From contig JAUIJD010000050.1 in the NCBI GenBank assembly GCA_030431475.1, forward strand, positions 1 to 36,085: DNA of 36,085 bases, written 5' to 3'. Of this stretch, positions 15,454 through 22,274 are shown piece by piece. The notes below the pieces were generated by a model. That model was not told where the DNA came from, searched no databases, and saw only the letters and a program-made list of their open reading frames with translations. Every line of letters begins with the position of its first letter. Position 1 is the first letter of the stretch. The translations under genes and the position numbers were made by a program. This DNA is from Verrucomicrobiia bacterium. GTDB taxonomy: Bacteria; Verrucomicrobiota; Verrucomicrobiia; Verrucomicrobiales; Akkermansiaceae.

Positions 15454-17397
15454 ATGAAATTCGTCGCAGCGACGCTTCTGGCCGTCTCCTTCCTGTTGGC
15501 CCTGGTCTTCGGGGCGCAGACGGCGGAGTGGAGCTGGGGCCCCGCCTTGGTGGCGCTGGCTCTCGCGTGTGGGGCGGCGGCTTTCATCAAGAGTGATCGG
15601 GGAGGACTCGGCGTCGGGATCGCGCTGCTGCCGGCGGCGGGGTGGATCCTCTATCGGGGGGTGACCTCGGACGTGGCCGATTTCGCGCGAGCCGACGCGC
15701 TGCTGCTGCTGGCGGTGCTGGCGACGGCCACGGTGGTGGCCGGCCTCCGGCCCGGAGCCCGCTCTGTGCCGGCCCTGTTTGCAGGCCTGGCCATGGTTTC
15801 AATCCTGAACCTGGCGGTGGGAGTCATCCAAAGCCAGAGCCCGGAGTTCATGTGGCCCTACCACCACCGACCCACCGACCGGGTCACGGGTTTCTTCGGG
15901 CATTACAACTATTTTTCCTGCTTCACCTACACGGTCGGCCTGCTGCTCGCAGCACGGGGCTTCTTCGCCAAGGACCACGTCGCGCTGCGCTTCCTGTTCG
16001 TCGCCACCGCCCTGTGGTCTTCGGTGATGGTGCCGGTCTCGGGCTCGCGCGGTGGCACCGTGGCGATGGCGGTTGGCGTCGTGGTGCTGGTCGCCTGCGC
16101 CGGGGTGCTGGCGTGGCGCCAGGGGGCGTGGTGGTCGAAGGTGTTTCTGATCCTGTTTCCGCTGCTGCTGGTCGGGTCGGCCATTGCCGGGTGGTGGATG
16201 CTGTCGAAGGTTCAAGAAAAGCGAGCGACGCCGGGGCAAGCGACGAATTCCGTACTCCTGCTCGACAACGCGGCGCGGCTCGAGTGGGTGGATCTGGCGT
16301 TGCAGGTGGGCATGGACCATCCGGTGGCCGGAGGAGGAAGCCGTTCCTACTCATGGGAGCGCAACCGGCGGTGGGACGTCGAGGAGTTCGGACAGGGGGC
16401 CGAGAACGAGCGCTTCGTGCACAACGAACTGCTCCAGTTGTTCACCGACTACGGGGCCGCCGGTGTGGTGCTGGTCCTGATCCCGATCGGCTGGGTCGGT
16501 TGGTTGGGTTTTTCCAGGCTGTTCCTCGGCGAAATCGGGGGAGGCGGGCATCTGGATGCGGTGGCGATCGGCGTGCTCTCGGCCGGGGCGGCCATGCTCA
16601 CCCAGGCAAACTTCAGCTTTATCTTTCATTTGCTGCCCTCGACCCTGTTGTTGGGATTGCTGCTGGGTCTCGGGGCGCTGCTTTCGCCTTCGAAGGACGC
16701 GACCTGTGCCAGCCGGTCGGCCCGATGGGTGGTCGGCGGGCTCCTGGCCTGTGGAATCGCGTGGTTCGGGGTTCAGGGAACTCGATCGCTGCGTCTGGTG
16801 TGGCCGGTGATGTATGGAGAAACCTCCTTGATTCACAGCGATCCCGAGGCGGCCGCCGAACGATTGGAGCGGGCGGCCACGATGTGGCCCGGGCACCGCA
16901 TGTGGGAGGAAGCCGGCCATGCGTGCCGCGTCGCGGCCGCCGGGACGGAGTCTCCGGCCGCACGGGAGGCATGGAACCGGCGGGCCGTGGCCAACTACCG
17001 CGCAGCCATGCCGCTGCATCCCCACCATCCCGGCCTCGCGCTCAATCTGGCCAATGCACTTTCCGAGCTCGGGGAGAACGAGCTGGCAGAGCAGGCCTAC
17101 CTCGAGTCGATCGAACTTCAGGGCGGTCTGGAGGCGGCTTTCCGGGCCCGCTACTACCATGCCAAGCACCTGTATGAGATGTGGTACCGCCGCTGGACGG
17201 ATCCCGACGAGCGACGATCCGGCGAAGCGTTGTGGGCGTTTCGCGAGTGCCTCGCGCTCCTCGATGAGTCCAAAGAACAGGCGCCGTGGCGCAACGAGGA
17301 GCGGTTGGCGCTGAGGCGCCAGGTGGAAGAGGCGATCGCGTTTCTCGAGGGAGCGCGGGTCCGGCCCGTGGTGCCGGATGGTGCGATCAGCGAATGA
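15454..17397 (+). CDS. O-antigen ligase/polymerase-like membrane protein with TPR tail
   Basis: This 647-residue protein has about ten membrane segments and a Wzy_C/O-antigen-ligase block. GFFGHYNYFSCF lies at about 145-156, VSGSRGG near 193, HPVAGGGSRSY near 289 and HNELLQLFTDYG near 323; the last is the periplasmic ligase-type motif. From about 440 on, helical repeats of the tetratricopeptide type follow (SDPEAAAERLERAATMWPGH; MPLHPHHPGLALNLANALSELG). Such proteins polymerise or transfer glycan from undecaprenyl pyrophosphate. In exosortase clusters they are often the Wzy-like polymerase. The 3' end overlaps the convergent epsI by 11 bp. Confidence 0.85.
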   Translation: MKFVAATLLAVSFLLALVFGAQTAEWSWGPALVALALACGAAAFIKSDRGGLGVGIALLPAAGWILYRGVTSDVADFARADALLLLAVLATATVVAGLRPGARSVPALFAGLAMVSILNLAVGVIQSQSPEFMWPYHHRPTDRVTGFFGHYNYFSCFTYTVGLLLAARGFFAKDHVALRFLFVATALWSSVMVPVSGSRGGTVAMAVGVVVLVACAGVLAWRQGAWWSKVFLILFPLLLVGSAIAGWWMLSKVQEKRATPGQATNSVLLLDNAARLEWVDLALQVGMDHPVAGGGSRSYSWERNRRWDVEEFGQGAENERFVHNELLQLFTDYGAAGVVLVLIPIGWVGWLGFSRLFLGEIGGGGHLDAVAIGVLSAGAAMLTQANFSFIFHLLPSTLLLGLLLGLGALLSPSKDATCASRSARWVVGGLLACGIAWFGVQGTRSLRLVWPVMYGETSLIHSDPEAAAERLERAATMWPGHRMWEEAGHACRVAAAGTESPAAREAWNRRAVANYRAAMPLHPHHPGLALNLANALSELGENELAEQAYLESIELQGGLEAAFRARYYHAKHLYEMWYRRWTDPDERRSGEALWAFRECLALLDESKEQAPWRNEERLALRRQVEEAIAFLEGARVRPVVPDGAISE

Positions 17398-18121
17398 TCT
17401 GACCCCAGGCGATGTTCGACTCCGCCAGTTCCGCAAGGAGCTGGCGGATTTTTTTGTCCGCCATTTCGAGGTCGGGCGGGTCGCCGAACTCGCGTTCCTC
17501 CACCTCGGCGTAGGGCATGGTCGCGCTGACGTAGGCCCACCGCTGGGCGTCTCCCTTCAGGACGCGGTCCTTGATGTCGATCAGGGTCCGTTCGGTGTGG
17601 CTCTCGGTGATGCGCTGGTGTCCGACGAAAAAGTAGTAGGTCAGGCAGTTTCGCGTGACCTGCTGGCGGTCGTCTTCCGGGCCGTAGCTCACATCCTGCT
17701 TTGAAAGGATGCGGGTGATCGGGAACTGATGACCCGTCGGGAGCTCGAGCACCGACTTGGAGCTCTGCAGCGAGCGGTGGCCCTGGGCCGGCATGCAGCG
17801 CTCGGGGCGGTGGATGGAGTTGGCGAGGTCGTGGCCGGAGAGGACGACGGACAGGTCGACGACATCGATCGGCGAGGTGCCGTGGATGTAGGACATTTCC
17901 TCGACCCGACGTCGCATGCAGTGAGCCTTCGAGAACTTCGTATCGCCAGCGAGAATCTTGAGTTCCTTCTCCGAGGGAGGATAGACCCGCGTCTCCCAGG
18001 AGCCGAGGAAGTCATCCAGCTCCATATCGAGGGCGCTCTCGACCTCCTCGAACGGCGGCAGCATGTAGATCGCCGACATCACGGCGGCGATCAGGGCGGC
18101 GGGGAGGAAGGCGCGGAGCAT
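17387..18121 (-). CDS. epsI: Exosortase-associated protein EpsI
   Basis: This 244-residue protein has one N-terminal anchor (about 5-22) and an extracytoplasmic EpsI domain. The domain includes LDDFLGSWE (35-43), AGDTKFSKAHC (58-68), VVLSGHDLANSIHRPERCM (92-110) and the PAQGH that follows, and TYYFFVGH. EpsI proteins accompany exosortases, fused or as the next gene, and are needed for exopolysaccharide in several species, though their chemistry is unknown. The start lies 4 bp after the exosortase stop, so the two form an operon. Confidence 0.9.
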   Translation of the reverse strand: MLRAFLPAALIAAVMSAIYMLPPFEEVESALDMELDDFLGSWETRVYPPSEKELKILAGDTKFSKAHCMRRRVEEMSYIHGTSPIDVVDLSVVLSGHDLANSIHRPERCMPAQGHRSLQSSKSVLELPTGHQFPITRILSKQDVSYGPEDDRQQVTRNCLTYYFFVGHQRITESHTERTLIDIKDRVLKGDAQRWAYVSATMPYAEVEEREFGDPPDLEMADKKIRQLLAELAESNIAWGQIIR

Positions 18122-18125
18122 CGGG

Positions 18126-19076
18126 TCAGGCGGGAGAGGATTCGACGTCGCGACGGGTAAGGTGGGGGCGGCGGAAACGCCTAAGGCCTCCTTCCAGGAA
18201 GGAGTGGGTGGCGAGCAGGAGAGCCAGCGAGATGGGGTAGAAGATGATCAACCCGGACCAGTCGTGCCAGGTGTCGCGGGCGAAGACCGGGTCGCCGTAT
18301 TCGGCGATGACGAAGATCGAGGTGAGCCGCAGCATGTTGCCGATGATCGCCAGGGGGATGGCCGCGGCGCAGAGCAGCCCCTTCTTCCACAGGCTCATCT
18401 TCGCGACGTAGGCCCACACCGTGGAGATCAGGATGAGCGCCATCAGAGAGCGGATGCCGCCGCAGCCCTCGTCGATCTCCAGAGGTTCCCACTTTTCGGT
18501 TACCGAAAAGATCTGGGTGCCTCGGACTTCCGTTTCGACGCCGAACAGGCTGCAGCCGATCTGGGCCAGCTTGGTCGAGAGAATCTGGAGGTGGGTGGTG
18601 GCCTGCTGGAACTGGGGCACCGGGATCGCCAGCCAGAAGACGAAGCAGGGAAATGCGGTGAGCTTGGCCACCTTCCAACCCCAGAAATACCACGAGCAGC
18701 CCCACAGGATCATGGGCAACCCTCCCACCGCGAGACGAGCCTGTCCGGTGCGGTGGGCGAGAATGAAGAATCCGGCGCCAGCGAGGGCCACGAGGAATCC
18801 CAGCCAAGCTCCCTTGCCGGGCGAATCGCTGGCGGCCTCCTTGAGTCGTGGCCATTGCCAGACAATGAGACCGAGGCTGATCAGCGGAACGAGAAACCCG
18901 TGCTCGAAATCGGTCTCCGGATTCCACGCACTTTCCAACCAGGCCAGCGGGCTCATGACCTGATCCGGCCCGAAGCCCTTCACGAAGAAGTAGAAGAAGC
19001 CCACCACCAGCCCCACCGCGATCGCGCCGGGCAGGGTAGGGGTGTGCGAAATCTCGGGTTTCCGCTGGGTTTCCAT
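18126..19076 (-). CDS. Exosortase (transpeptidase-like membrane protease)
   Basis: This 316-residue protein has about eight membrane segments and the exosortase catalytic set: Cys205 in DEGCGGIRSL, Arg250 in GNMLRLTS and His271 in WHDWSG. It also has AIPVPQFQQATTHLQ before the active site. Exosortases recognise short C-terminal sorting signals (PEP-CTERM and variants such as VPDSG in Verrucomicrobiota) and process proteins during export beside EPS production. ATG 19076 is chosen as the start of the fold; the open frame beyond it runs through prs in antisense. No sorting-signal protein is encoded in the window. The subtype cannot be fixed from sequence alone. Confidence 0.92.
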   Translation of the reverse strand: METQRKPEISHTPTLPGAIAVGLVVGFFYFFVKGFGPDQVMSPLAWLESAWNPETDFEHGFLVPLISLGLIVWQWPRLKEAASDSPGKGAWLGFLVALAGAGFFILAHRTGQARLAVGGLPMILWGCSWYFWGWKVAKLTAFPCFVFWLAIPVPQFQQATTHLQILSTKLAQIGCSLFGVETEVRGTQIFSVTEKWEPLEIDEGCGGIRSLMALILISTVWAYVAKMSLWKKGLLCAAAIPLAIIGNMLRLTSIFVIAEYGDPVFARDTWHDWSGLIIFYPISLALLLATHSFLEGGLRRFRRPHLTRRDVESSPA

Positions 19077-19095
19077 CAATCGGCTGGCTGAAGGG

Positions 19096-19124
19096 TTGCC
19101 GACGCCACCGGGACTGTCAACAAT
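19096..19124 (+). promoter_or_regulatory. Candidate prs promoter
   Basis: TTGCCG (19096-19101), a 17-bp spacer and AACAAT (19119-19124) lie in the 69-bp gap between the divergent exosortase and prs genes. On the other strand TTGACA (19120-19115) could be a -35 for the exosortase, but no good -10 follows. Confidence 0.4.
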
Positions 19125-19145
19125 CCCGGCACCGCCGAAAAGCCC

Positions 19146-20072
19146 ATGAGAATCATCAGTGGAACCGCCCACCGCACGCTGGCCGAGCGCATCGCCGCCG
19201 AGCTGGAGATCGACCTCGCCGACGTCCGCGTCACCGCCTTTCCCGACGGCGAGACCTTCGTCAAAATCAACGAGAACATCCGCGGCGAGGACGTGTTCAT
19301 CGTCCAGCCGACCTGTCCGCCGACGAACCACAACATCATGGAGCTGCTGATCATGGTCGACGCCGCCCGCCGCGCGTCGGCCGAGCGCATCACCGCCGTG
19401 ATCCCGTTCTTCGGCTACGCCCGCCAGGACCGCAAGGACCAGCCGCGGGTGCCCATCACCGCCAAGCTGGTGGCCAACCTGCTCACGTCCGCCGGCGTGG
19501 ACCGGGTCCTGACCATGGACCTCCACGCGCCGCAGATCCAGGGCTTCTTCGACATTCCGGTCGACCACCTCTACGCCAAGCCGGCCCTCATCGGCTACAT
19601 CCGCCGGCGGGTCGAGGACACCGAGTCCCTGACCGTGGTGTCGCCGGACGTCGGCGGCGTGAAGCTCGCCCGGGCCTACGCCGACGCGATCGGCTCCGAC
19701 CTCGCGATCGTGGCCAAGCACCGCGTGAGCGCGACCAAGGTCGAGGCGATGAACGTCATCGGGGAGGTCGAGGGCCGCGACGTGATGCTGGTCGACGACA
19801 TGACCGAGACCGCCGGCACGCTCTGCGCCGCCGCCGAAATCCTGTCGAAACACGGCGCCAAGCGGATTTTCGCCGGAGTCTCCCACGCGGTGCTCGGGGA
19901 CATGGGGCGCGAGCGGATCCGAAATTCGGCCATCGAGGAGGTCATCACCACCGACTCGGTGCCCCAGGCCAGCGGCGAGAAGGTCCACGTCTGCAGCATT
20001 GCCAACCTCATGGCCGAGGCCATCCGCCGCATCGCCGGCGGCCAGTCGGTGACCTCGCTGTTCGATGTGTAG
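19146..20072 (+). CDS. prs: Ribose-phosphate pyrophosphokinase
   Basis: This 308-residue enzyme makes PRPP from ribose-5-phosphate and ATP for purine, pyrimidine, histidine and NAD synthesis in the cytoplasm. It has the full class I signature: FPDGETFVKINENIRGED, the flexible-loop FFGYARQDRKDQPR, VDRVLTMDLHAPQIQGFF, VVSPDVGGVKLAR and the PRPP-binding VMLVDDMTETAGTL. Its usual verrucomicrobial neighbour is rplY; here the two are separated by a RAYT and two REP elements. The TAG stop shares its G with the first base of REP copy D. Confidence 0.97.
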   Translation: MRIISGTAHRTLAERIAAELEIDLADVRVTAFPDGETFVKINENIRGEDVFIVQPTCPPTNHNIMELLIMVDAARRASAERITAVIPFFGYARQDRKDQPRVPITAKLVANLLTSAGVDRVLTMDLHAPQIQGFFDIPVDHLYAKPALIGYIRRRVEDTESLTVVSPDVGGVKLARAYADAIGSDLAIVAKHRVSATKVEAMNVIGEVEGRDVMLVDDMTETAGTLCAAAEILSKHGAKRIFAGVSHAVLGDMGRERIRNSAIEEVITTDSVPQASGEKVHVCSIANLMAEAIRRIAGGQSVTSLFDV

Positions 20073-20185
20073 GAGTGGCGCTCTCCGGAGCGCCATGGGC
20101 CGGGGTGGCGAGCTCCGGTCGCCTTGGACGCGGGAGGCTTGAAACCCTCCCGCCCGGCTCATGGCTCCTCGAGAGGAGCCACTCC
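20072..20185 (+). repeat. REP/BIME family 1, copy D, flanking the RAYT gene
   Basis: Begins with the G of the prs stop codon (TAGGAGTGGC) and ends GCCACTCC. Hairpins are GGCGCT/AGCGCC, GGCGAGCTCCGGTCGCC, GGGAGG..CCTCCC and GGCTCCT/AGGAGCC. The RAYT stop codon and last eight or so codons (minus strand) lie inside its right end. It has the same orientation as copy E on the other side of the RAYT. Confidence 0.88.
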
Positions 20186-20842
20186 TGAGCCAACCTGCTC
20201 GCCCCGAAATCGATCGCCGAGGCGGCTCGTGCCCATCACGCACTGACCGTCGCGAAGACCCGCCTTCCGGGGATTCCTGAGGATGTAGCGGACGCAACGC
20301 CCGAAGTGCGGCCAGTCGCGGATCATGCGGTCGAAGTAGCTGCGCTGCCACAGCGTTCCGGTCCGTCCCGTCCGGGCGTTGATCTGTCTTGCGGTGTAGC
20401 CTTTCCACGACTGGAGGATTTTCGACGGTGCGTGTTCTCCGAGCGTCTCGAAGACGACGTGGACATGGTTCGGCATGATGACCCAGGCGTGAAGAAGGTA
20501 GCGCTGCTCATCGAAGAAGCGCAGCGTTTCCTCGACGATGCCGGCGTTCTCGGGATCGTTCAGCGGGCACTCGCCGGAGCCAGCATCGAGCCAGCGCTCG
20601 ACGGTTCCGAAGAATCGGCGCTGGTAGTCGAGGTCGGCTTCCGCGGGCCAGGGCCGGGGCCCCTGCGCCTCCTTGAAGCGGTGTCGCGCTTCTACCAACG
20701 CCCGGAGCTTTTTGCCGGGAATGGAATCGACCGTGCGGAAAGTGACGAAGTAGGTGGAGGCACGCTGCGACCAATGGGGGAGCCGGTTGCGGCTGCCCTC
20801 GACCGGTCGATGGGGGTCGTAGAACTTCGGGGGCTTGATCAA
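20159..20842 (-). CDS. REP-associated tyrosine transposase (RAYT, Y1_Tnp/IS200-like)
   Basis: This protein of about 227 residues is a single-domain HUH nuclease of the Y1 transposase superfamily. It has LPHWSQRASTYFVTFRT (21-37), HAWVIMPNHVHVV (118-130) with the metal-binding His126 and His128, WQRSYFDRMIRD (165-176) with catalytic Tyr169, and CVRYILRNPRKAGL (183-196) typical of RAYTs. RAYTs cut single-stranded REP hairpins next to a GTAG or GGAG head and are usually domesticated, one copy per genome. Here GGAG-headed REPs lie on both sides, the normal REPtron layout. No ATG starts the frame; TTG 20842 is the earliest candidate after an in-frame TGA, with no Shine-Dalgarno. The C-terminus (GSGVAPLEEP) is read from REP copy D. 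Confidence 0.93.
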   Translation of the reverse strand: MIKPPKFYDPHRPVEGSRNRLPHWSQRASTYFVTFRTVDSIPGKKLRALVEARHRFKEAQGPRPWPAEADLDYQRRFFGTVERWLDAGSGECPLNDPENAGIVEETLRFFDEQRYLLHAWVIMPNHVHVVFETLGEHAPSKILQSWKGYTARQINARTGRTGTLWQRSYFDRMIRDWPHFGRCVRYILRNPRKAGLRDGQCVMGTSRLGDRFRGEQVGSGVAPLEEP

Positions 20843-20879
20843 ACAGTGTTCAAAAGAACTACTTCATGACAAGGGCAAA

Positions 20880-20993
20880 GGAGTGGCGCTCTCCGGAGCG
20901 CCATGCGCCGGGGTGGCGAGCTCCGGTCGCCGCCGTCTTGGTAGGCTTGGAAGCCTCCCGTCCGGCTCATGGCTCCTTGAAAGGAGCCACTCC
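20880..20993 (+). repeat. REP/BIME family 1, copy E, flanking the RAYT gene
   Basis: GGAGTGGC begins 37 bp upstream of the RAYT start and GCCACTCC ends 11 bp before the rplY -35. Its first hairpin, loop CTCCGG and GGCGAGCTCCGGTCGCC match copy D almost exactly; the third hairpin differs (GTAGGCTTGGAAGCCTCCC). Both A and E are preceded by AAA. Confidence 0.88.
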
Positions 20994-21004
20994 GGAACAA
21001 TTTT

Positions 21005-21033
21005 TTGACAATTCCCTCCGGCGTCGCTATGAC
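21005..21033 (+). promoter_or_regulatory. rplY promoter
   Basis: A consensus -35 TTGACA (21005-21010), exact 17-bp spacer and -10 TATGAC (21028-21033) lie between REP copy E and rplY, leaving a leader of about 40 bases. The leader includes a GCCGTCGGTGACGGCGGC hairpin (21043-21060) and no strong Shine-Dalgarno. Confidence 0.7.
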
Positions 21034-21081
21034 CCGCGCCCCGCCGTCGGTGACGGCGGCTGAACACGAATCATTTCCGTC

Positions 21082-21747
21082 ATGGCCAAGAAGCACACCC
21101 TCAAAGCCGAGCTCCGCGCCCGCACCGGTTCCGGTCTCCTCAAGCAGATGCGCCGCGAAGGCTGGCTGCCCTCGGTGATCTACGGCAAGGGCGCCGAAAA
21201 CAAGAATCTCAAGGTCGACGCCAAGACCTTCCGCGAGCTTCTCGCCGACAGCGAATCCGAGAACATCCTGATCAACCTCGACGTCGAGGGCGAAGGCTCG
21301 GATCTTGCCTTCCTGCAGGACATCCAGCACGACCCGCTCACCGGCGAGGCGCTGCACGCCGATTTCCGCGCGGTGAACGAGAAGACCGAGATCAACGCCT
21401 CGGTGCCGGTCCACCTGCTGGGCGACCCGGTCGGCGTGACTCAAGGCGGTGGCATTCTCGAGCAGGGTCTCCACACCCTCGACGTGACCTGCGCCGCGAC
21501 CAACCTTCCCGAGTATCTCGAGTTCGACGTCTCCGGACTCGACGAGGGGGACTCCCTCCACATCGGCGATGTCGAGTTCCCGAAGGGCGTGAAGCCGAAC
21601 TACGAAGACGAGGTGGTCATCGCCCACATCGGCCGTCCCGGCGCCGCGATCTCCGAAGATGCCGCTGCCGGTGAAGGCGAGGAAGGCGCTCCGGCCGCTG
21701 CCGAGGCTGCTCCGGCGGAGGAAGAGGCCGCTCCGGCCGAAGCCTGA
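21082..21747 (+). CDS. rplY: 50S ribosomal protein L25/general stress protein Ctc
   Basis: This 221-residue protein is the long (CTC/TL5) form of L25, which binds 5S rRNA. The N-terminal L25 domain (1-95) begins HTLKAELRARTGSG and includes SVIYGKG; the C-terminal beta domain (96-190) has VPVHLLGDPVGVTQGGG. A low-complexity Ala/Glu tail (about 194-221) follows, as in many relatives. It has its own promoter and a strong terminator, which makes it monocistronic here. Confidence 0.96.
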   Translation: MAKKHTLKAELRARTGSGLLKQMRREGWLPSVIYGKGAENKNLKVDAKTFRELLADSESENILINLDVEGEGSDLAFLQDIQHDPLTGEALHADFRAVNEKTEINASVPVHLLGDPVGVTQGGGILEQGLHTLDVTCAATNLPEYLEFDVSGLDEGDSLHIGDVEFPKGVKPNYEDEVVIAHIGRPGAAISEDAAAGEGEEGAPAAAEAAPAEEEAAPAEA

Positions 21748-21770
21748 TCCCGGTCCTGCTCCGAATTTTC

Positions 21771-21810
21771 AACCCCGGCTCGCCTCGCGCGGCCCGGGGT
21801 TTTTCTTTTG
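21771..21810 (+). terminator. Rho-independent terminator of rplY
   Basis: AACCCCGG (21771-21778) pairs with CCGGGGTT (21794-21801) across a 15-base loop, followed by TTTTTCTTTT. Confidence 0.85.
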
Positions 21811-21845
21811 GAGCGAAGAGCGAAGAGCGGAGAGCGGAGAGCGGT
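21811..21845 (+). repeat. Heptamer array GAGCGRA, five units
   Basis: GAGCGAA twice, GAGCGGA twice and GAGCGGT once, directly after the T-tract of the rplY terminator. Confidence 0.85.
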
Positions 21846-21861
21846 CGAGGTATCCGATGGC

Positions 21862-21957
21862 GCGATTGCGATTGCGATTGCGATTGCGATTGCGATTGCG
21901 ATTGCGATTGCGAGGGCGAGGGCGAGGGCGAGGGCGAGGGCGAGGGCGAGGGCGAGG
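21862..21957 (+). repeat. Two-species hexamer array: eight GCGATT then eight GCGAGG
   Basis: Eight perfect GCGATT units (21862-21909) pass in register into eight perfect GCGAGG units (21910-21957). The array is 96 bp, uninterrupted and non-coding; apparent Ala-Ile or Arg-Gly peptides from it are low-complexity artefacts. Perfect identity implies recent slippage. Confidence 0.95.
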
Positions 21958-21960
21958 GAT

Positions 21961-22139
21961 GGCCCGAAGGGTCATGACAACGCAGCCCAGGGTCATCGAC
22001 CCTGGGTGAGGATCGGTGGAGAAATGCGGCCTGAAGGGTCGCGAGACGGGCTCTTGCGACCCTCCGGGCCGCCGGTATTTGTGGACTCGAATTCCCAGAG
22101 CCGCTGGCCCTGGGCTGCGTTCTGGCGACCCTTCGGGCC
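21961..22139. repeat. 179-bp inverted repeat with internal hairpins (third palindromic family)
   Basis: The 32-base arms 21961-21992 and 22108-22139 match at 27 positions: GGCCCGAAGGGTC, five differing bases, then AACGCAGCCCAGGG and its complement. Inside are CCAGGGTC-ATC-GACCCTGG and a long hairpin (22028-22070) whose arms repeat the GGCCYGAAGGGTC word. That word therefore occurs four times, alternating in direction, as in BIMEs. Its head differs from GGAG. Confidence 0.75.
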
Positions 22140-22157
22140 GCTCGGGATTGGTTACCC

Positions 22158-22255
22158 GTCATTCGTCATCCGTCATTCGGGTTCTATCATTCGTCATTCG
22201 TCATTCGTCATTCGTCATTCGTCATTCGGAACTTGGAACTTGGAACTTGGAACTT
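22158..22255 (+). repeat. In-register heptamer array, 14 units, abutting the pth ribosome binding site
   Basis: Ten units of GTCATTC type (22158-22227; three degenerate: GTCATCC, GGGTTCT, ATCATTC) are followed without phase change by four perfect GGAACTT units (22228-22255). The Shine-Dalgarno of pth begins 6 bases after the last unit. Confidence 0.93.
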
Positions 22256-22274
22256 CGAGCCGGAGGGTCGCCGC

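Noticed and set aside
18126-20408. A 760-codon frame containing the exosortase
   Set aside because: Only 18126-19076 encodes the exosortase. The N-terminal extension is the antisense of prs and of REP copy D.
20072-20993. Classical insertion sequence with terminal inverted repeats
   Set aside because: The flanking repeats run in the same direction, each is internally palindromic, more copies exist without the transposase, and the protein is a RAYT. The REPtron model fits better.
21862-22255. CRISPR array
   Set aside because: The hexamer and heptamer arrays have no unique spacers, and no cas genes are present.
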